A stretch of 64,000 nt of DNA, from assembly GCA_958299035.1 (NCBI GenBank), contig CATQJL010000112.1, positions 57,643,823 through 57,707,822 of the forward strand. Reading direction: 5' to 3'. The notes under the pieces are model-generated. The model worked only from the letters and a program-made list of their open reading frames with translations, made no database searches and was not told the origin of the DNA. The stretch comes from Cylicocyclus nassatus. Its lineage: Eukaryota > Nematoda > Chromadorea > Rhabditida > Strongylidae. How positions within the stretch are numbered: the first letter of the stretch is position 1; every line of letters begins with the position of its first letter. The translations under genes were made by a program, and so were the position numbers. Positions 18,120-31,304 of the stretch are shown here, in pieces.

Positions 18120-18240
18120 CTCCGCTAATCCAGATCAGTGATCACGATCTGAGCTTCCGGAGGGGGTATAAATAGAGGACGACTGGCGAGAACCGCCATT
18201 TGTTAACAAGTCTTCTGGGGAAAGGGGCCAAGACAAGTAC
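18120..18240 (+). promoter_or_regulatory. TATA promoter-like block, possibly in a solo LTR
   Basis: GGGGGTATAAATAGAGGACG (TATAAATA at 18167-18174) is followed by a leader-like stretch with repeated GTAGTAGT motifs and no ORF. A block starting TGTCGTTGTCGAC at 18027 could be an LTR start, but no partner LTR, primer site or target duplication was found. Confidence 0.35.
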
Positions 18241-18569
18241 TGTAGCAGTAATAGTTCTATTTGTAGTAGTGCTACAAGTGTAGGGTCAGTGTAGTCATAG
18301 TGGCAGTTGACACAAGTGCTGTAGTAGTTAACTAACCTTAAGTATAGCTAGTAGTGAGGTAGTTGTTAGATACTAACATATAAGTTCATGTTATTGATTA
18401 TAATGTTAGTGGATCTTACTCAGTAACTCACCACAAAATATCTCTGTTTATTGTTTCCGCGTTCTTGTATTTGTTATATAATGATAATGGTTGGATTACT
18501 CAAGTTGAGGTGAACGCTAAGGAGCCCGCTGGCAGCACAAATTCGGGCAATCGCAAACCCGCACAAGAC

Positions 18570-21472
18570 AAAATTCAATTTCTACACACACGAAGTGAAG
18601 AGAATTGAGCGCGAGGTTAGCCTAACGCAAACAAAGAAGTTTAACCTTTGACTTAATGTCAATCTAAGACCATTCCTTTTTTGAACCAACTTTGTTACTC
18701 AGTATGTCACGGGAAGCGAGAAAATGGTGCTGGGCTTTTACTTGATATTCAACTGGTAAAATATGTTCAAGAAGAAGTGAATCACTTATCGTTGAAAATC
18801 AATTACGAAAGAATGCAAGCTCGAAGATTGAGCAGATAAGCACAGATGTTTTGATTCTATAACGGAACATATGCTTCAACCATTTTTGAATATGCCCTCA
18901 ATGATTCAATCCTTGTCCAAGAATTGGATGTTCTTTCCAAACGTAAGCGCACCGCTTGTTGTTATTCCATTTTCGTTGGCGTACGATGACGGGTGGGAAA
19001 GGTGGAAAGTTCCAACTAATAACAAGAGTGTTACAAGGTTACACTCTGATTTTTTGAAATGGCCGCTTGTCCCGGCATACCGAAAAATCTGCCTTGTTAT
19101 CCTTCTTTTTATGGTTTCAGAAAAGAGTCTGCTTTGTCACTTTAAAGACACTATGGTTACAATCTATGTATTGCTCGCAAAGCAAACTTTGATATAAATC
19201 CCTTTTGCATTATGTATTTGCTAGTCCACGTTGTTTTGTGGGGGTGGCTTATGCATACACGTTAGCGTTATGTTTCCATTTCGGCTAACTGCTGACCCCC
19301 GCAAGTCGCTGTAAAAGGCCCTTTCGCACTCAATTGCTTCTTCACTAAGAATTCGAATTGTTTGGAGCATGCCCACGAAGGTTTTGAAAAATCCTATCTT
19401 TTATGCTTTTTATTCACTGACAAGGGGAGTCAAATTTGAACCGACCCAAATCCAATTTGCAAAGTGGATGTTAAATCTAATTTGAGCTGACCAAAAAACA
19501 ACATTCTAAATCTGCTTGGAACGCTGATTATGTATGTGGAAGCGATACTTTGAAGCTAATTCTGGGTTTCTTCGTAAGCAAAACAAGCGTAGTGACCGAT
19601 TTGCCGATGTTACGGTATCATCACCTAGTTAGTGATTTAAATGCTTAATGTCTCTTAACAACACCAAGTGACCACTTCGATATCCCACCACCTTTTTTGG
19701 GCAGATTCCTACCTACAGGCTGTCTTTCCATACTTACAAGGGAATGGTCAGAAGTCGAAGTGGCCAATCCATACAAGCTGCATACCAATCGATTCAGCAT
19801 AGAATGCTGATCTCAAATGTGTCTTCCATATCTGCAGAGCGCCTTTGTGGGCGAAGTTATGAGCAGCTTTACTGCGAAAAATCGTCCACAAAAACTGCGA
19901 AATTAGGCAAATCGCTGCTCTTTTAGCTCACCTTTAGGTACGAACCATATAAACTGACCTAGTTACACGTTTTGGTCCAGCACTGAGCCGACAATGGCTT
20001 TGTATTCTTAGCAGAATGATGACATTTAACGGCTTATAACTTCGCCTACAAAAGCGCTCTGCAGATAAGGAAGACAGATCTGAAATCAGCATTCTATGCT
20101 GCATCGAATGGTATGCAGCTTGCTTGAATTGGCCACTTCGATTTCTGACCATTCCGTTAGTTGTATGTCAATGAGGCATACTAAAAGGCGCATGACTCGG
20201 TTCAGAGCATCACAGTTGCGGAAAGCATCTGCATTGCTTGAAACCAGGTAAAACGCATAGTCAGCGTTTTAACCGGTTTCAGGCATATATGTGCCGTTCT
20301 TCAGAAGTCCAATCTAATAAATCCTTTGCGTGTGAGATGAATGGTTGACAAGCGATAGTCTCAAGATCAAATTTTAACACGTTGAAGACCGTGTGCATTC
20401 GCGAGTATGCACGCCCTGACCACCTTTTGGCACTTTCGTGCATCAATCTTTCATGTGTAAACGAGAAGTTGTAAGGTAACTTTTATGCGTGGATAATGGT
20501 GGCTTGGTTGTCATGTAGAACACAGGGCATTGCGGTAGCTTTCAAACAGACTAAACCGCAACCGTAGATCATCAATCCATTTTGATGTGGTCAAAAATGG
20601 CTCGGTCGTCAACGTGTTAATATTATCGCTAGACGCTTCACGAACCTTGAGTTCAGTAAACTGAACAGAATACAAAGCATACAAATTTAATCATAAACAA
20701 CAAGATAATAACAACAAGATTACACTCATCAGTAGAGATAGTCCAAGCGCTGCAGTTTCATCTTCAAAATTTTCTTCCTCATAGAGTCAGCCAGCATGAA
20801 TGGGAATGGCTCCACTGCTTATCACCAATAACTGAAGTGAAGCACGGAATTGGCAGATGCCGACCTCACAGTAATACGATCACAACATATAGAACATATC
20901 CAATAGCAATTTTGTTTCTCTTTTTCTTATCTTCCTTTAGCTGAATAAGGCACAGTCCCCATATTCTTAGCCAAGGCTAAAGAAGCGATACGAAATCTAC
21001 ATTCAATAAGATTTTGCTGCTTCTTCACTAAACTAAAAGGGAAGTTTAAGAATTTTGAGTCATTAAAGCCACTGTTAGAGGTTACACACGCTGTCAAGAC
21101 TTTCTTGTCAAAGGGCGCATATAATTCAAAAATTTCCGACCAAATCTTATCAACTAATACGAACTAACAAAGCACTCCTTTGTGTTTATGATTGAGCAAG
21201 TAATCTGTATGAAGAATAGTTCAATAAATAAATTTCTAAACAAGAAGAAAGCCACCAGCAAATTTATGGAGATCATTTGAGACCATCACAGCATTAATTG
21301 CAAAGTCTCGACTGGTTTTTTGGTCATAAATATCATATTTAACCCTTTGAAAGGCATGCTTTCGATTTCGACTTATCAACTGAAACGTTAAAAAGCTCCC
21401 TAGTTCGCCATTAAGGACAGCAAATGTGGTGATGCAAGTATGAGTTTTTCAAAACTATAAGCATCAATTTAC
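18570..21472. other. Intergenic between the tandem cathepsin L genes
   Basis: Apart from the foldback at 19.7-20.2 kb nothing recognisable. A 108-codon frame at 18871-19197 shows no domain. Confidence 0.45.
19739..20156. repeat. Foldback element, same family as the one in the cathepsin L intron
   Basis: GGAATGGTCAGAAGTCGAAG is mirrored at 20130-20155; the arms share ATTCAGCATAGAATGCTGAT and TCTGCAGAGCGC. The two strands give similar-looking frames because the arms are inverted copies. Confidence 0.75.
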
Positions 21473-21532
21473 ACAAAATTTTATCTACACGACAATTTTG
21501 GCAAATTTAGATATATGCACAGGTGCAAAGTC
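21473..21532 (-). promoter_or_regulatory. Conserved 3' UTR block of cathepsin L copy 2
   Basis: The minus strand repeats TGTCGTGTAGATAAAATTTT about 75 nt past the TAA stop, again preceded by a TGCACCTGTGCAT tract. Surrounding intergenic sequence is not similar between the copies, so the block appears to be retained. Confidence 0.5.
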
Positions 21533-21569
21533 AAGATTTGGATTTGGATTTCAAACTCCACTGCTTTTA

Positions 21570-21677
<108 letters not shown>

Positions 21678-21707
21678 TTAAAAACAATTTCAGAGTTCAA
21701 AACCTTA

Positions 21708-21923
<216 letters not shown>

Positions 21924-22162
21924 TTATTCTAACGAATCTAGCCTTTTCGAGTGGCACGTTCTGCAAATTTTGGGTGATCAAGAATTTCTCATATGAACTT
22001 TCCGAGTTAGTGTCACTAAATGCACCCTGAGGAAAGTGCGATGACCAAGTCGCTGTGCACATGGGGAAACCATCGCGAGTCTCGCATGGCAACTCAAGAA
22101 ACGGTAGCAAAAATCATGTGAGGAGATAACCTCATTGCATCCAATTAATGCGATTGTGAGGG

Positions 22163-22212
22163 CAGCTCAGTGTTTGAGAAAAAAATTCAGCTCAGTGTTT
22201 GAGAAAAAAATT
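22163..22212 (+). repeat. Exact 25-bp tandem duplication
   Basis: CAGCTCAGTGTTTGAG followed by AAAAAAATT occurs twice head to tail in intron 8 of cathepsin L copy 2. Confidence 0.7.
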
Positions 22213-22315
22213 ATCTCAGAACACATTAAATCGCCACTTTTTAGAATGTGCAACCATAAAAAAAATAACCTCTAGTCATATCGCATTTTGATTTCTAAAG
22301 GTTCAGGCATGCATC

Positions 22316-22530
22316 ACGCGATTCTATCGCCTCGCGACTTTACAGACAGGACAACTGTTGCGAGTCCATTGCATAGCGCACGTTGCATCTCGGTTGTGAA
22401 AGTTTGTTTTTTAGTATGGGAAAACTATCACAACCGAGAGCCAATGATCGTCTTGCAATGGATTCGCAACAGTTGTGTAGTCGAAAGAATTGCGGGAGAC
22501 GGTCAAGAGGCGCGAGCAGAGGTGCGATAG
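22316..22530. repeat. Hairpin element with TTGTGATAG-type core, copy 1
   Basis: Arms GACAACTGTTGCGAGTCCAT / ATGGATTCGCAACAGTTGT and CTCGGTTGTGAAAGTTTG / ACTATCACAACCGAG. Same family as 41158-41385. Confidence 0.65.
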
Positions 22531-24240
22531 TCGGAGCCGAGTTTCCGCCTACCTTCACTTTTGAGCTGGTACGGGGTGACCACCTTCACTTTTGGATTTG
22601 AAAAATTGCTGAAAAAAGCTTAAAAGAAGGAAAATAAGCAAAAGGAACGCAAAAGAAAGTATTAAGAGCATATATCTATGTAGTAGGTCGATGTAGGCAG
22701 TAACCGCCGAGAACCAGTATTTCAAATGTTAAAATAACGAAAAATCATGCGAAATATCCACTGTTACAAATCTGGTGCTTGAAGATGTCAGCAAATACGA
22801 CTTCATAGTTTTTGAAGGGCAAGTGTTGCTCTACCAGATAGTGAAAGAATCAGGTCGATCTGAGCAGTGGCCGCCGACAACGAGAAGTTTAAAAAATCAA
22901 GCGATTAGGTCACTGAGTGACAGCTGACGTTTAGACTCCTGTAAATCTGGAATGTGAAGGTGTGCAATGTTGAAACTTCAGAGGTTTTGTAAAGTGACGT
23001 TCGCTTTATCAGAATATATCTTAGCCGTACCAATTCACTGAAACAACGCCGAGATCCAGGATCTTGATAAAACAGGTAAAAACCGCTTTTTGGAGTTCAA
23101 CAGCTCATAACTTCTTAAGAATTGCATGAATCAAGTTGCGACTTCATAGGTTGGATTCTCCTCCCCAAGAGCTTTCAGATGGTATTTAACATGTGGGAGG
23201 TTCAATGATTTTTGCGGCTCTAACCCAGGGTAAAGACTTTTCACCCCAAAGTCTCCACCTTGCCCATGTTAATGTATTGGCTGGAGACCGCCAGTGGAGA
23301 CTTTGGGGTCAAAAGTCTCTACCCCCGGGCATATGCCGTGAGAGGCGCAAAACCCCCACATATTATATATCATCTGAAAGCTCTTAAAAAGAAGAATCCA
23401 ACCTATGAAGTTCGAAAATGATTCATGCAATTCTGAAGAAGTTATGGGCTGTTGAAGTTCAAAAAGCGGTTTTTTACCCTTTTTTTTGAAGAGCCTGAAT
23501 CTCGGCGGTATCTTGATGGATCGGTACGGCTAAGACATAGCCCGATAAAGCAATTCCTACTCTACAAAACCTATGAAGTCTCAACATTGCACACCTTCAC
23601 ATTCCAGATCTACAGGAGTCTAAACGTCAGCTGTCACTAGGTGACCTAAAATCGCTTAATTTTTTAAAATTCTCGTTCTCGGCGGCCACTGCTCAGAACT
23701 GCTCAGATCGACCTAATTCTTTCACTATCTGGTAGAGCAACACTTGCCCTTCAAAAACTATGAAAAATCATTTACTGACATCTCCAGCCACCAGATTTAT
23801 AACAGTGGAAATTTCGCATGATTTTTCGCTATTTTATATTTGAAATTCTGGTTCTTGGCGGTTACTGCCTAGATCGACCTACTTTTTTCGCTGTACGTCA
23901 TAACAAATTTTACTCACTAAAATCCATAAAGTTCAGCTGAGTTTTACTTCTAACTATACCATTTGATAAGCTCTTTATCTTAGATATTTATGCCGTTGTA
24001 TACATAATAATATGCCTTCAATGATCTCTTTTGCATTTGTTTTGCTTATTTTCCGCGCACTGACGGCAACGACCTGGAGGATGGGCTCAGTCGACGTTAA
24101 CGCTCCCCCCCCCTGTTTTTGGGAGGTGAATGTCCGGCACTACCACCTTCACTTTTGGCCGGCCAGTGGTAGCTGGAAGCATCTTCACTTTTGGGGGGCC
24201 CGGCTCCACCTATCGCACCTCTGGGCGCGAGTTCTCCGGC
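22505..24240. repeat. Nested 1.7-kb foldback in intron 8 of cathepsin L copy 2
   Basis: Outer arms GGCGCGAGCAGAGGTGCGAT (22508) and its inverted match near 24205-24230. Inner arms from about 22690 (TAGGTCGATGTAGGCAGTAA) to about 23890 mirror each other over more than 300 bp, with a centre near 23290. CACCTTCACTTTT is repeated at both outer sides. Confidence 0.75.
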
Positions 24241-25666
24241 TGTCACTAACTCAAAACTCCAGTCTAATGCTATGCGAGTCTTTAAAAAGTATCACATAAA
24301 GTGCATTGGATTGGACCTTTCTAAGGTTACCACTCGCCGAGTTCGATGGCTTTTGCTGAAAAACGGACCGAAATATTTACGAATTTGTTCTCAGCTGCAT
24401 TTTCATGCGTTTTTGACCTTCAAGATTGCCTTTTGAACTGATTCCAAGGTAGCCAGATTGAGCAACCCATGCAACTCCTAAATATATCTCCCCTTTCAAA
24501 ATTTCAGTACTTTTTAAATGTAATAAAACACTTATTATGTGCTTTTTGGTATCCATCTGGCAATAAAAATCGGGCCTCTTAACATACACCCAAGAATTGA
24601 GGCTATGAAGTCGTGTCATTTATGCCCGACCCTTGTAGGCAGTGTTCATGAACCTTTTCCCTAGTACCGTATTTGGCGGACGACTTGCATCTCGCAGAAA
24701 TTTTGCGCGGGGACGAAGCGCGAGGTCGTGGGTCCCCACGCAGTAGCACAAGCCGATGCATGTAGTCTACGTAATAGCGAGATTGGTTTGAGGACGATAT
24801 CACAGTTGCGAGTGCACCATTTGCGATACCGCTTGGGCAATGTTTTAGTTAAGCCCTTAGAATGAGTTTCCACGTGCGATAATATGTGCCCAGATTTGGC
24901 GCTAGAGACTGCGTGCAAAGGGAAGGAACAGATTTTGTTTATAGAGAACGCTTTTGCCTCAACCGACTCTGACGAGTTTTTTTTTTCGCATGAATTGCTT
25001 CTAGTCTCTTATAAACAGCCCACATTTAGGTGCGCTACGAGATTAGGCTTGAGGTGAAACATTCTGTACTAGATTTCTCAAGGAATAACAATGCGCTGCA
25101 CTCAGCTAAGTTTGAAAAGTACATTCATCTCATCAAATATTGCTTTGCAAGCAAGCTGCGACAGCGTGAGACAGCACTCCAAAACGCGGGCTTAAAAAAT
25201 AACCTACCCGTTTTATAGAGTTGAAAGCTTTTGTTACTTGCGTCAATAGCGACAGATATAGGTCCCTGAGTCGCTACAGCTATCTATAAGAGTTTCCAAT
25301 TGAGATTCTATAAAGTTCCAAACAACTCTCACTTTCAATTGGTCTTCGTCTCCTATGGGAAGATCTACAAAGCCTGTAGCAATCGCTCCGCTGTTCCTTC
25401 TTGCAAAATGACATCTTGACTCCTGTAAGAGATAAAGATGAAAACGAGAGAGGCTGCGACAAGGACAAACGTTAGCAAAGTAAGGGTAGCTTTCTTCTGT
25501 ATCAATTCCGTGATTTTCCTTGATATACTCATAGGCAAAATCCATAAGACCTCCGCTGCATCCATTGTTTCCGAAGGTAAACGAGCAATCCACGAGATTT
25601 TGTTCGGAGAGGGAGATCTGAGAAGATGTTAGTCCTGAAAAGCTCTAAAGAAATTTTGACCACCTA

Positions 25667-25825
<159 letters not shown>

Positions 25826-26550
25826 TTAGTTGGTCTTGTTATAATCGAAGAGAAACAACAAGCATGATACGATGATGTTAACCTGAGGGCAAACGAAATA
25901 AATTATGGTCTGGTTGAAACCTTCAAATTTGCGTGACAAATCTAAAACGGAAAGAAAGCGGCAGCACTGCAGAAAACTTTATGCATCTGCAGCAAGGTCA
26001 CTTCTTCTGAGCAAGCCAAAGATCTTTTGATGGTAAAGCAAAGAGAAAATGTGGCAAATATTGAATTTTCAAAAAAAAAATTTTCGACTGAGTGATAACC
26101 GAGATTACTTGTAAAAACACTGTAAAATGCGTTCCATAATTTGCTTTCAAATTTGTCTCTCTAAAGAAGATCAGGGCCGGTAGTAAAAACCTGTCAAAAC
26201 GCGCAGCTCAAACTAAGAGTTAACTCAGAGTTAATTCTGAGTTAACACGCGTTTTTCAGGGACCATTAACACCTGCATAAGCAAACCAAATTGGGGAAAG
26301 GGTTATATGGCAGGATACCCCGCAAGACGTACTTTATGCCAAGTGTGGAAACGTAGCGTAATTCGCTCCACGTGAGACGCTACTCAGGCGCCCGCGAAAC
26401 TCAAAGTTAACTCTGAGTTCAATTAAAGAAAGAGAAATAGTGCGTAAACGCAGAGATGCAGAAAAAAGTCCTCCGGAGTAGATTTTGCTTCGAATTTCAT
26501 GAAGCATGATGGGGTATCATGGTGCACCGTTGAACACAAAAATCCAAAAT

Positions 26551-26900
26551 TTTGTAAAATTTTGGTCCCCGGTGTTATATGACGCGCTGATCACGAATCC
26601 GATGCTCATTTTTCGCCATTCGCCCACATACGGGGTGACGGTAGGGGTACGTAGTTGGGCGAAGTCACGAAATTGGCTGAAACTTGGTACAGTGGAGTTT
26701 TTTGGCACCCTGATCACGAATATGACATTCGTTTTTCGCTACGGGGCCACGGAGCGGGATTACGGTAGGTATACGGTAGTTAGACGAAAGTCACAAAATT
26801 GCCTGAAACTTGGTACAGTGGGTTCGCCATTCGCCCACATAGCGAGGTTACGGTAGGAATATGGTAGTTGGGCGAGATTCAAGCAGTTTACTGAAACTTT
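26551..26900 (+). repeat. Degenerate tandem repeat, unit about 124 bp
   Basis: GATCACGAAT recurs at about 26590 and 26712, and CTGAAACTTGGTACAGTGG at about 26677 and 26802, both spaced about 124 bp. A third partial unit follows. Confidence 0.65.
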
Positions 26901-27858
26901 CTGGAGAGGTCATTCGCTGCGCTAATTCGGATGTGGTAATCATTTTTCACTGCGGAGAGATAGAGCAGGCTTAAAAATTCGCCACTGAGTTCATTTGGCA
27001 GTGCAGTTATGATCATGCTGTCCGTTTTCAATGAGGATTATTACGGTGGGCATATACGGAAGAGCGGCAAAAATCTCAGGTCGAGTTGAACTTTCTTAGC
27101 AAAAAAGTAATGATACCAGGGAGTGTTTTTTTGAATTATTTCTTTTTTATTGTGTCAACAGAAAACTCGAGAAGAATTTTTCGAAATTTGCTACATTATA
27201 AAGAGGTCTTTTGAAATTCTAACAGTCGATTTACGAATGACCTGTAGATTTTGTTTACTCCTTGAAGTCTATTTTCCTGAAATAATGGTCTATTTCAAGA
27301 TTACAAATTATAGATCTAGGTCATTCGAAATATTTTGGAAACTAACAGACTTTCGAATTTTATAAAGTATAATAGCATATCAAAATATGGTGAGAGGGGA
27401 GGGGGGACGGATTGTTAGGTTACTTTCTATGTCCATGTTTTATCCTGCTACTTTTTTGAGAATCTTTAGGATATATTATGGCTAGGCACCAGTAGCGGAT
27501 TGAAGGGGGCGGGGTGAAACTTACCTACATGGGTTGTAAAAATGTGCAAATAACTTTTATTTTTGTAAACAATCAAAAAAATTTTTGGAACTTTTTAAAA
27601 ATTCAAATTAGCCTTGTAGAAAAATTTTCGGGGGCTTTAGACCCACAAGAATTTTGAGATGCACCTCAAAAAATTTTTCAGAGTGCGTGGCTAACGGCAC
27701 GCACCTTTATTTGAAAAATTTGCCTCCCCCCCCCTCGGAATCGCTCTGGAACGCCGCTGCTAGGCACCTCACAGGCAAGCCTAACGCCTCTCCACGTTTC
27801 TTGACATGCGAGATCTTGATTACGTGGATTCACTAAGCAGTTACGGCAGTTGCGCATT

Positions 27859-27933
27859 AGTGGCTCTTTAGCCTAGCGGTCTAGAAGTAGGCACTTCACG
27901 CCGGCAACGGAAGTTCGAGACCCGACTTAATCG
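27859..27933 (+). repeat. tRNA-like block (A and B boxes)
   Basis: TAGCCTAGCGGTC matches the pol III A box and AAGTTCGAGACCC the B box. The acceptor stem does not pair, so this is a tRNA-derived repeat or tRNA pseudogene rather than a tRNA. Confidence 0.45.
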
Positions 27934-29651
27934 CAGCGTTTTGCGATGAAGCATGTGGCGGCTCCTCAACAACTAGAGCGGATCCTCAAGTAGCACGAAA
28001 CTCCGAGTTTCAGAAACAAAACTCGCAGTTAACTCGGAGTTTCAAAACGAAACTCAGAGTTAACTCTGAGTTAACGCGCAGCTTTGAACTCGGAGTTTCG
28101 ACCAGATTACTACCGGCCCAGGCTAGCGCAGAAAAGATTTCATTGTCAGCTTTGCTTTTCTGTTTCGAGAAAAAAAATCAAAAATTGGGTGATAACATTG
28201 GCTCAAAAATAATTTTTGCTAGCTATGAGCTACTTTTTCTACTGAGATTATTTCGTTTGGGTATGGAAATGTATAAAATATTCAAATGAGAGAGTCTATC
28301 AATGCAGATCTTCGGCATTTGTATAACACTGCTATGTCAAGTTTCTGGAGAAAAGTCTTTTTTTTGCTTCATAATTTTTTTGAATGTCTCACTTACTTCT
28401 AAACATTCATTTTGAATAAAACAACCTTACTGTCGTTGATGCGAGTGTAAACAAGGGCAGTTCAAGCAAGTATAATCAGAGTGAAATTTCCACGCCTTTA
28501 TACGTAATTGTAGTACAACGTTTATTTCATTTCTAATATATAAAGTAAAAAAGTCATATCAGACTTTTATACAACTCACTCGAACATTATAAGGGGGAAT
28601 CCACTTGCTGCTATTGTTCCAATCATCATCACTCAATCTACGATGGTAACGCTATCCATTCAGCTTCTGATATTGTGAGGTGGGCTTAAATGAAAAAATC
28701 AAGTGCTAACAATAAGTGTACGGACGAACGACTGCGAAATGAATGTCTTACGAGATCAGCAAGGTGGTTTAGTCCCAACTCGAACGACTTTCTCCCTAGA
28801 CTATATTCTCGGTTATGCTCTTCGATGCGCTTAAGATTTTCCACAAAAGTTTTCAAGTAGATACTTTCTTCGCTTTCTTTGTAACTCTTGCCTGAAATCA
28901 CAAAGTCAATCGCATTTTTTCAGGTATTCTATCAATTAGCCATTGCTTTGATAGCAGATAAAATCTATAATCTGTATTTCAAATTTAACAAAACGTGTCT
29001 TGATTTCGAATCAATTTAGAACTTTGGGTTGTCAGTACCGCACTTTACAAATTTTCTTCGACTGCATCCCTTCTCTGTTGACAAAGGATAACCATATGCT
29101 TATTTAAGAGTTTGCAATGTTTCAGCAGTGATGCCGAAAAACTTGGAACCAATAGAATTTTGGCAAACTATCATTTCGTGCACGGATGGGACGCTAAAAT
29201 GTTCGGGCTATAACTTTAAAAGTATCAAAGCATCACTTTTTGTAGATCGTTACGCTTGAGTTTGTCTTCTAGTGCGAAAGAGATAACACGAGTCTAGGTT
29301 GTTCAGTGTAGTATTGTTTCGAGACAAGAGACATATCTCACCGTAAGTCTTTTTATATTCACTCCATTGCTCGAGTAAATCAAGTTTATACTGAATGCCC
29401 TTTGCACCTTGAAGTCGAACGCTGTTTCTGAAATGCAAATTTTCTCACTAAAAAACTTCAAGCGACTTCATTTCTTTTTTTTGTAGAACCGTCAGTTTAA
29501 ACGTAGTATAGATTATGACTGAAAAATGAGTCTGATCATTCTTAATACAGATCTGCAAATGTAGAGGAACAAAGTACAAGCGCCTACCCCCTTTCGCTAT
29601 CAGAGGCATCTGCAGAAGCACACAGTAGCAGTAATGAAAGGAAAGTGAACA

Positions 29652-29703
29652 TCGCTCGCCCTAATAAGACAACAACGACCTATTTTATACCCCATGGGCG
29701 GAG
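29652..29703 (-). promoter_or_regulatory. Compact TATA promoter of cathepsin L copy 2
   Basis: CTCCGCCCA (29703-29695) and GGGGTATAAAA (TATAAA at 29689-29684) lie ahead of the ATG at 29652, 37 nt from TATA to ATG. This matches copy 1 in motif order and spacing, and a GGCGA tract just before the ATG is also shared. The regulatory role is inferred. Confidence 0.7.
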
Positions 29704-31126
29704 AAAACCTTGCAATCCCATATTCCTCTACTATTTCTTACTTTTGATTAGCACTTAGAAAAAAGTGAAGGCTTAAAAAAGAAAGTCATACAATAGCGCA
29801 AAACAGCTACATTCATTCCTGTAACTTGCCTGGCAATTCCATGGTGCTTTCTGCCGACAAATTTCACGATCAAGGATTGTTCTTTAAGTCTAAATAATAT
29901 TTCTTTTCTACGGGAATATTTTGGACGCCATTCGAGACTTCAGGTAAAACGAAAAATAAGTTCAATCCTGCTACTTTACTACTCGTCTCCATATCTTCTT
30001 CAGACGACATCTACAGACATGGTTATTTTCATCCGAAGATTGCACTAAAATACTTTTGAAAGCGAGCATAGCTCAAGAATTATTTCTTTTCCTGAGTGAA
30101 TGGTGGATTGAATTGAGGTTGAGGTAAATTGACCAAGAAAAAGAGACACCTGACCTAGTCATCTGATCTATCCACTCGTTTATGAACAACAATGCCTGAA
30201 GCAAAATCTCATAAATGAAACAAAGCCCTGTTGAATTATCTGAATCTTCTAAATTCACTGTAAAAGCTTGTTCAATTATATTTATATATTTGATACGCAC
30301 AAGGCGTGCCTACTTGCCAGAGAAACGAAGCATCACATCAAACAACAAGCAACAAAAAAACAGGCAAGCACCCCACTGAATCAGCTCAAGTCTAGCCCGC
30401 AAAATCTTTTCTGGGGATAGAAAGGGAGTGAGCTTGTTTAGACGAATATGAAGTCATCAAGGTGTAGAAGTTCGATGGAGTCTGTCTCATGTCCCCTGCT
30501 TTTAGCAAAAATGCTCTTATTCAACATAAGCAACTGTATATGTTGGAAGCAGGTGTATTGGTAGTAATACTGGTAAAACCCGCCCAATCAAACAAATTAT
30601 GCCCTCAAAGCAATGCATCTGACTCGAAACGGCCTTCTCTCAAAAATATAATTGAGGAAGTCGCCCACCGCCTATTAAGGCTTAAGTATCTGTCGGACGT
30701 TCACTGGAGAAACATAGAGACTTCTCCCTGTTATTAAAATTAATGTACTTTTACGGAATAATTTTGAGTCAAATGTCACTTGTCCTTACCACTCGGTTTG
30801 CCAGCGCTTTTACCCAGTGAGCTTGTTTAGTTTACGAACTTTTCTATCATATGGTTGTATTAGCGCGCTGTGTGGCATGCCGTAGTTAGAAGTTGAACAA
30901 AGAAGATTCTTGAAGAAGTTCTAATCTTTTTCTCTTGCAAATAGTGCCCTTCCTTCATTTTTATCACTAAAGCGGATCATGGTAACAATCGAAAGAATAA
31001 GAAGAACAATTTGAAAGAATAAAAAACAAAAGCTTGAGGTCCACTGTCTAAAATACCGCAAGACGCTCCCTTACATCAGCAAGCAGTAACATATCACTTA
31101 GCTGTCTGAAATAGCGCAAACTACAT
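29704..31126. other. Upstream of cathepsin L copy 2, no supported gene
   Basis: Frames of 75-82 codons only; no domain or splice evidence. Confidence 0.45.
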
Positions 31127-31304
31127 ACCATGTGATTCAGCTGGCTTGTCTTCGGGTAGCGGGGTTTCGTGACCTAATTGAGGCCAAGTAATGATCAGAG
31201 AGCACTCGCGCGAGAGACACGCAGGTGCGTCGCGGGCGCGAGCAGCCTCATTTAGGTCACAAAGCCCCGCCTTCTTGAAGCCAAGCCAGTTGAATCAAAG
31301 GTTA
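31127..31304. repeat. GC-rich 180-bp hairpin family, copy 1
   Basis: Inverted arms GATTCAGCTGGCTTG / CAAGCCAGTTGAATC and GTGACCTAATTGAGGC / GCCTCATTTAGGTCAC, with a CGCGCGAG-rich loop. Confidence 0.75.

Larger units (their letters stand above)
26173..28120. mobile_element. Candidate 1.95-kb element with GGGCCGGTAGTAA ends
   Basis: GGGCCGGTAGTAA at the left is mirrored as TTACTACCGGCCC at the right. Just inside each end lie AGTTAACTCAGAGTTAA-type arrays. It carries degenerate tandem units (26.55-26.9 kb) and a tRNA-like block (27.86 kb). No transposase. Confidence 0.6.
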
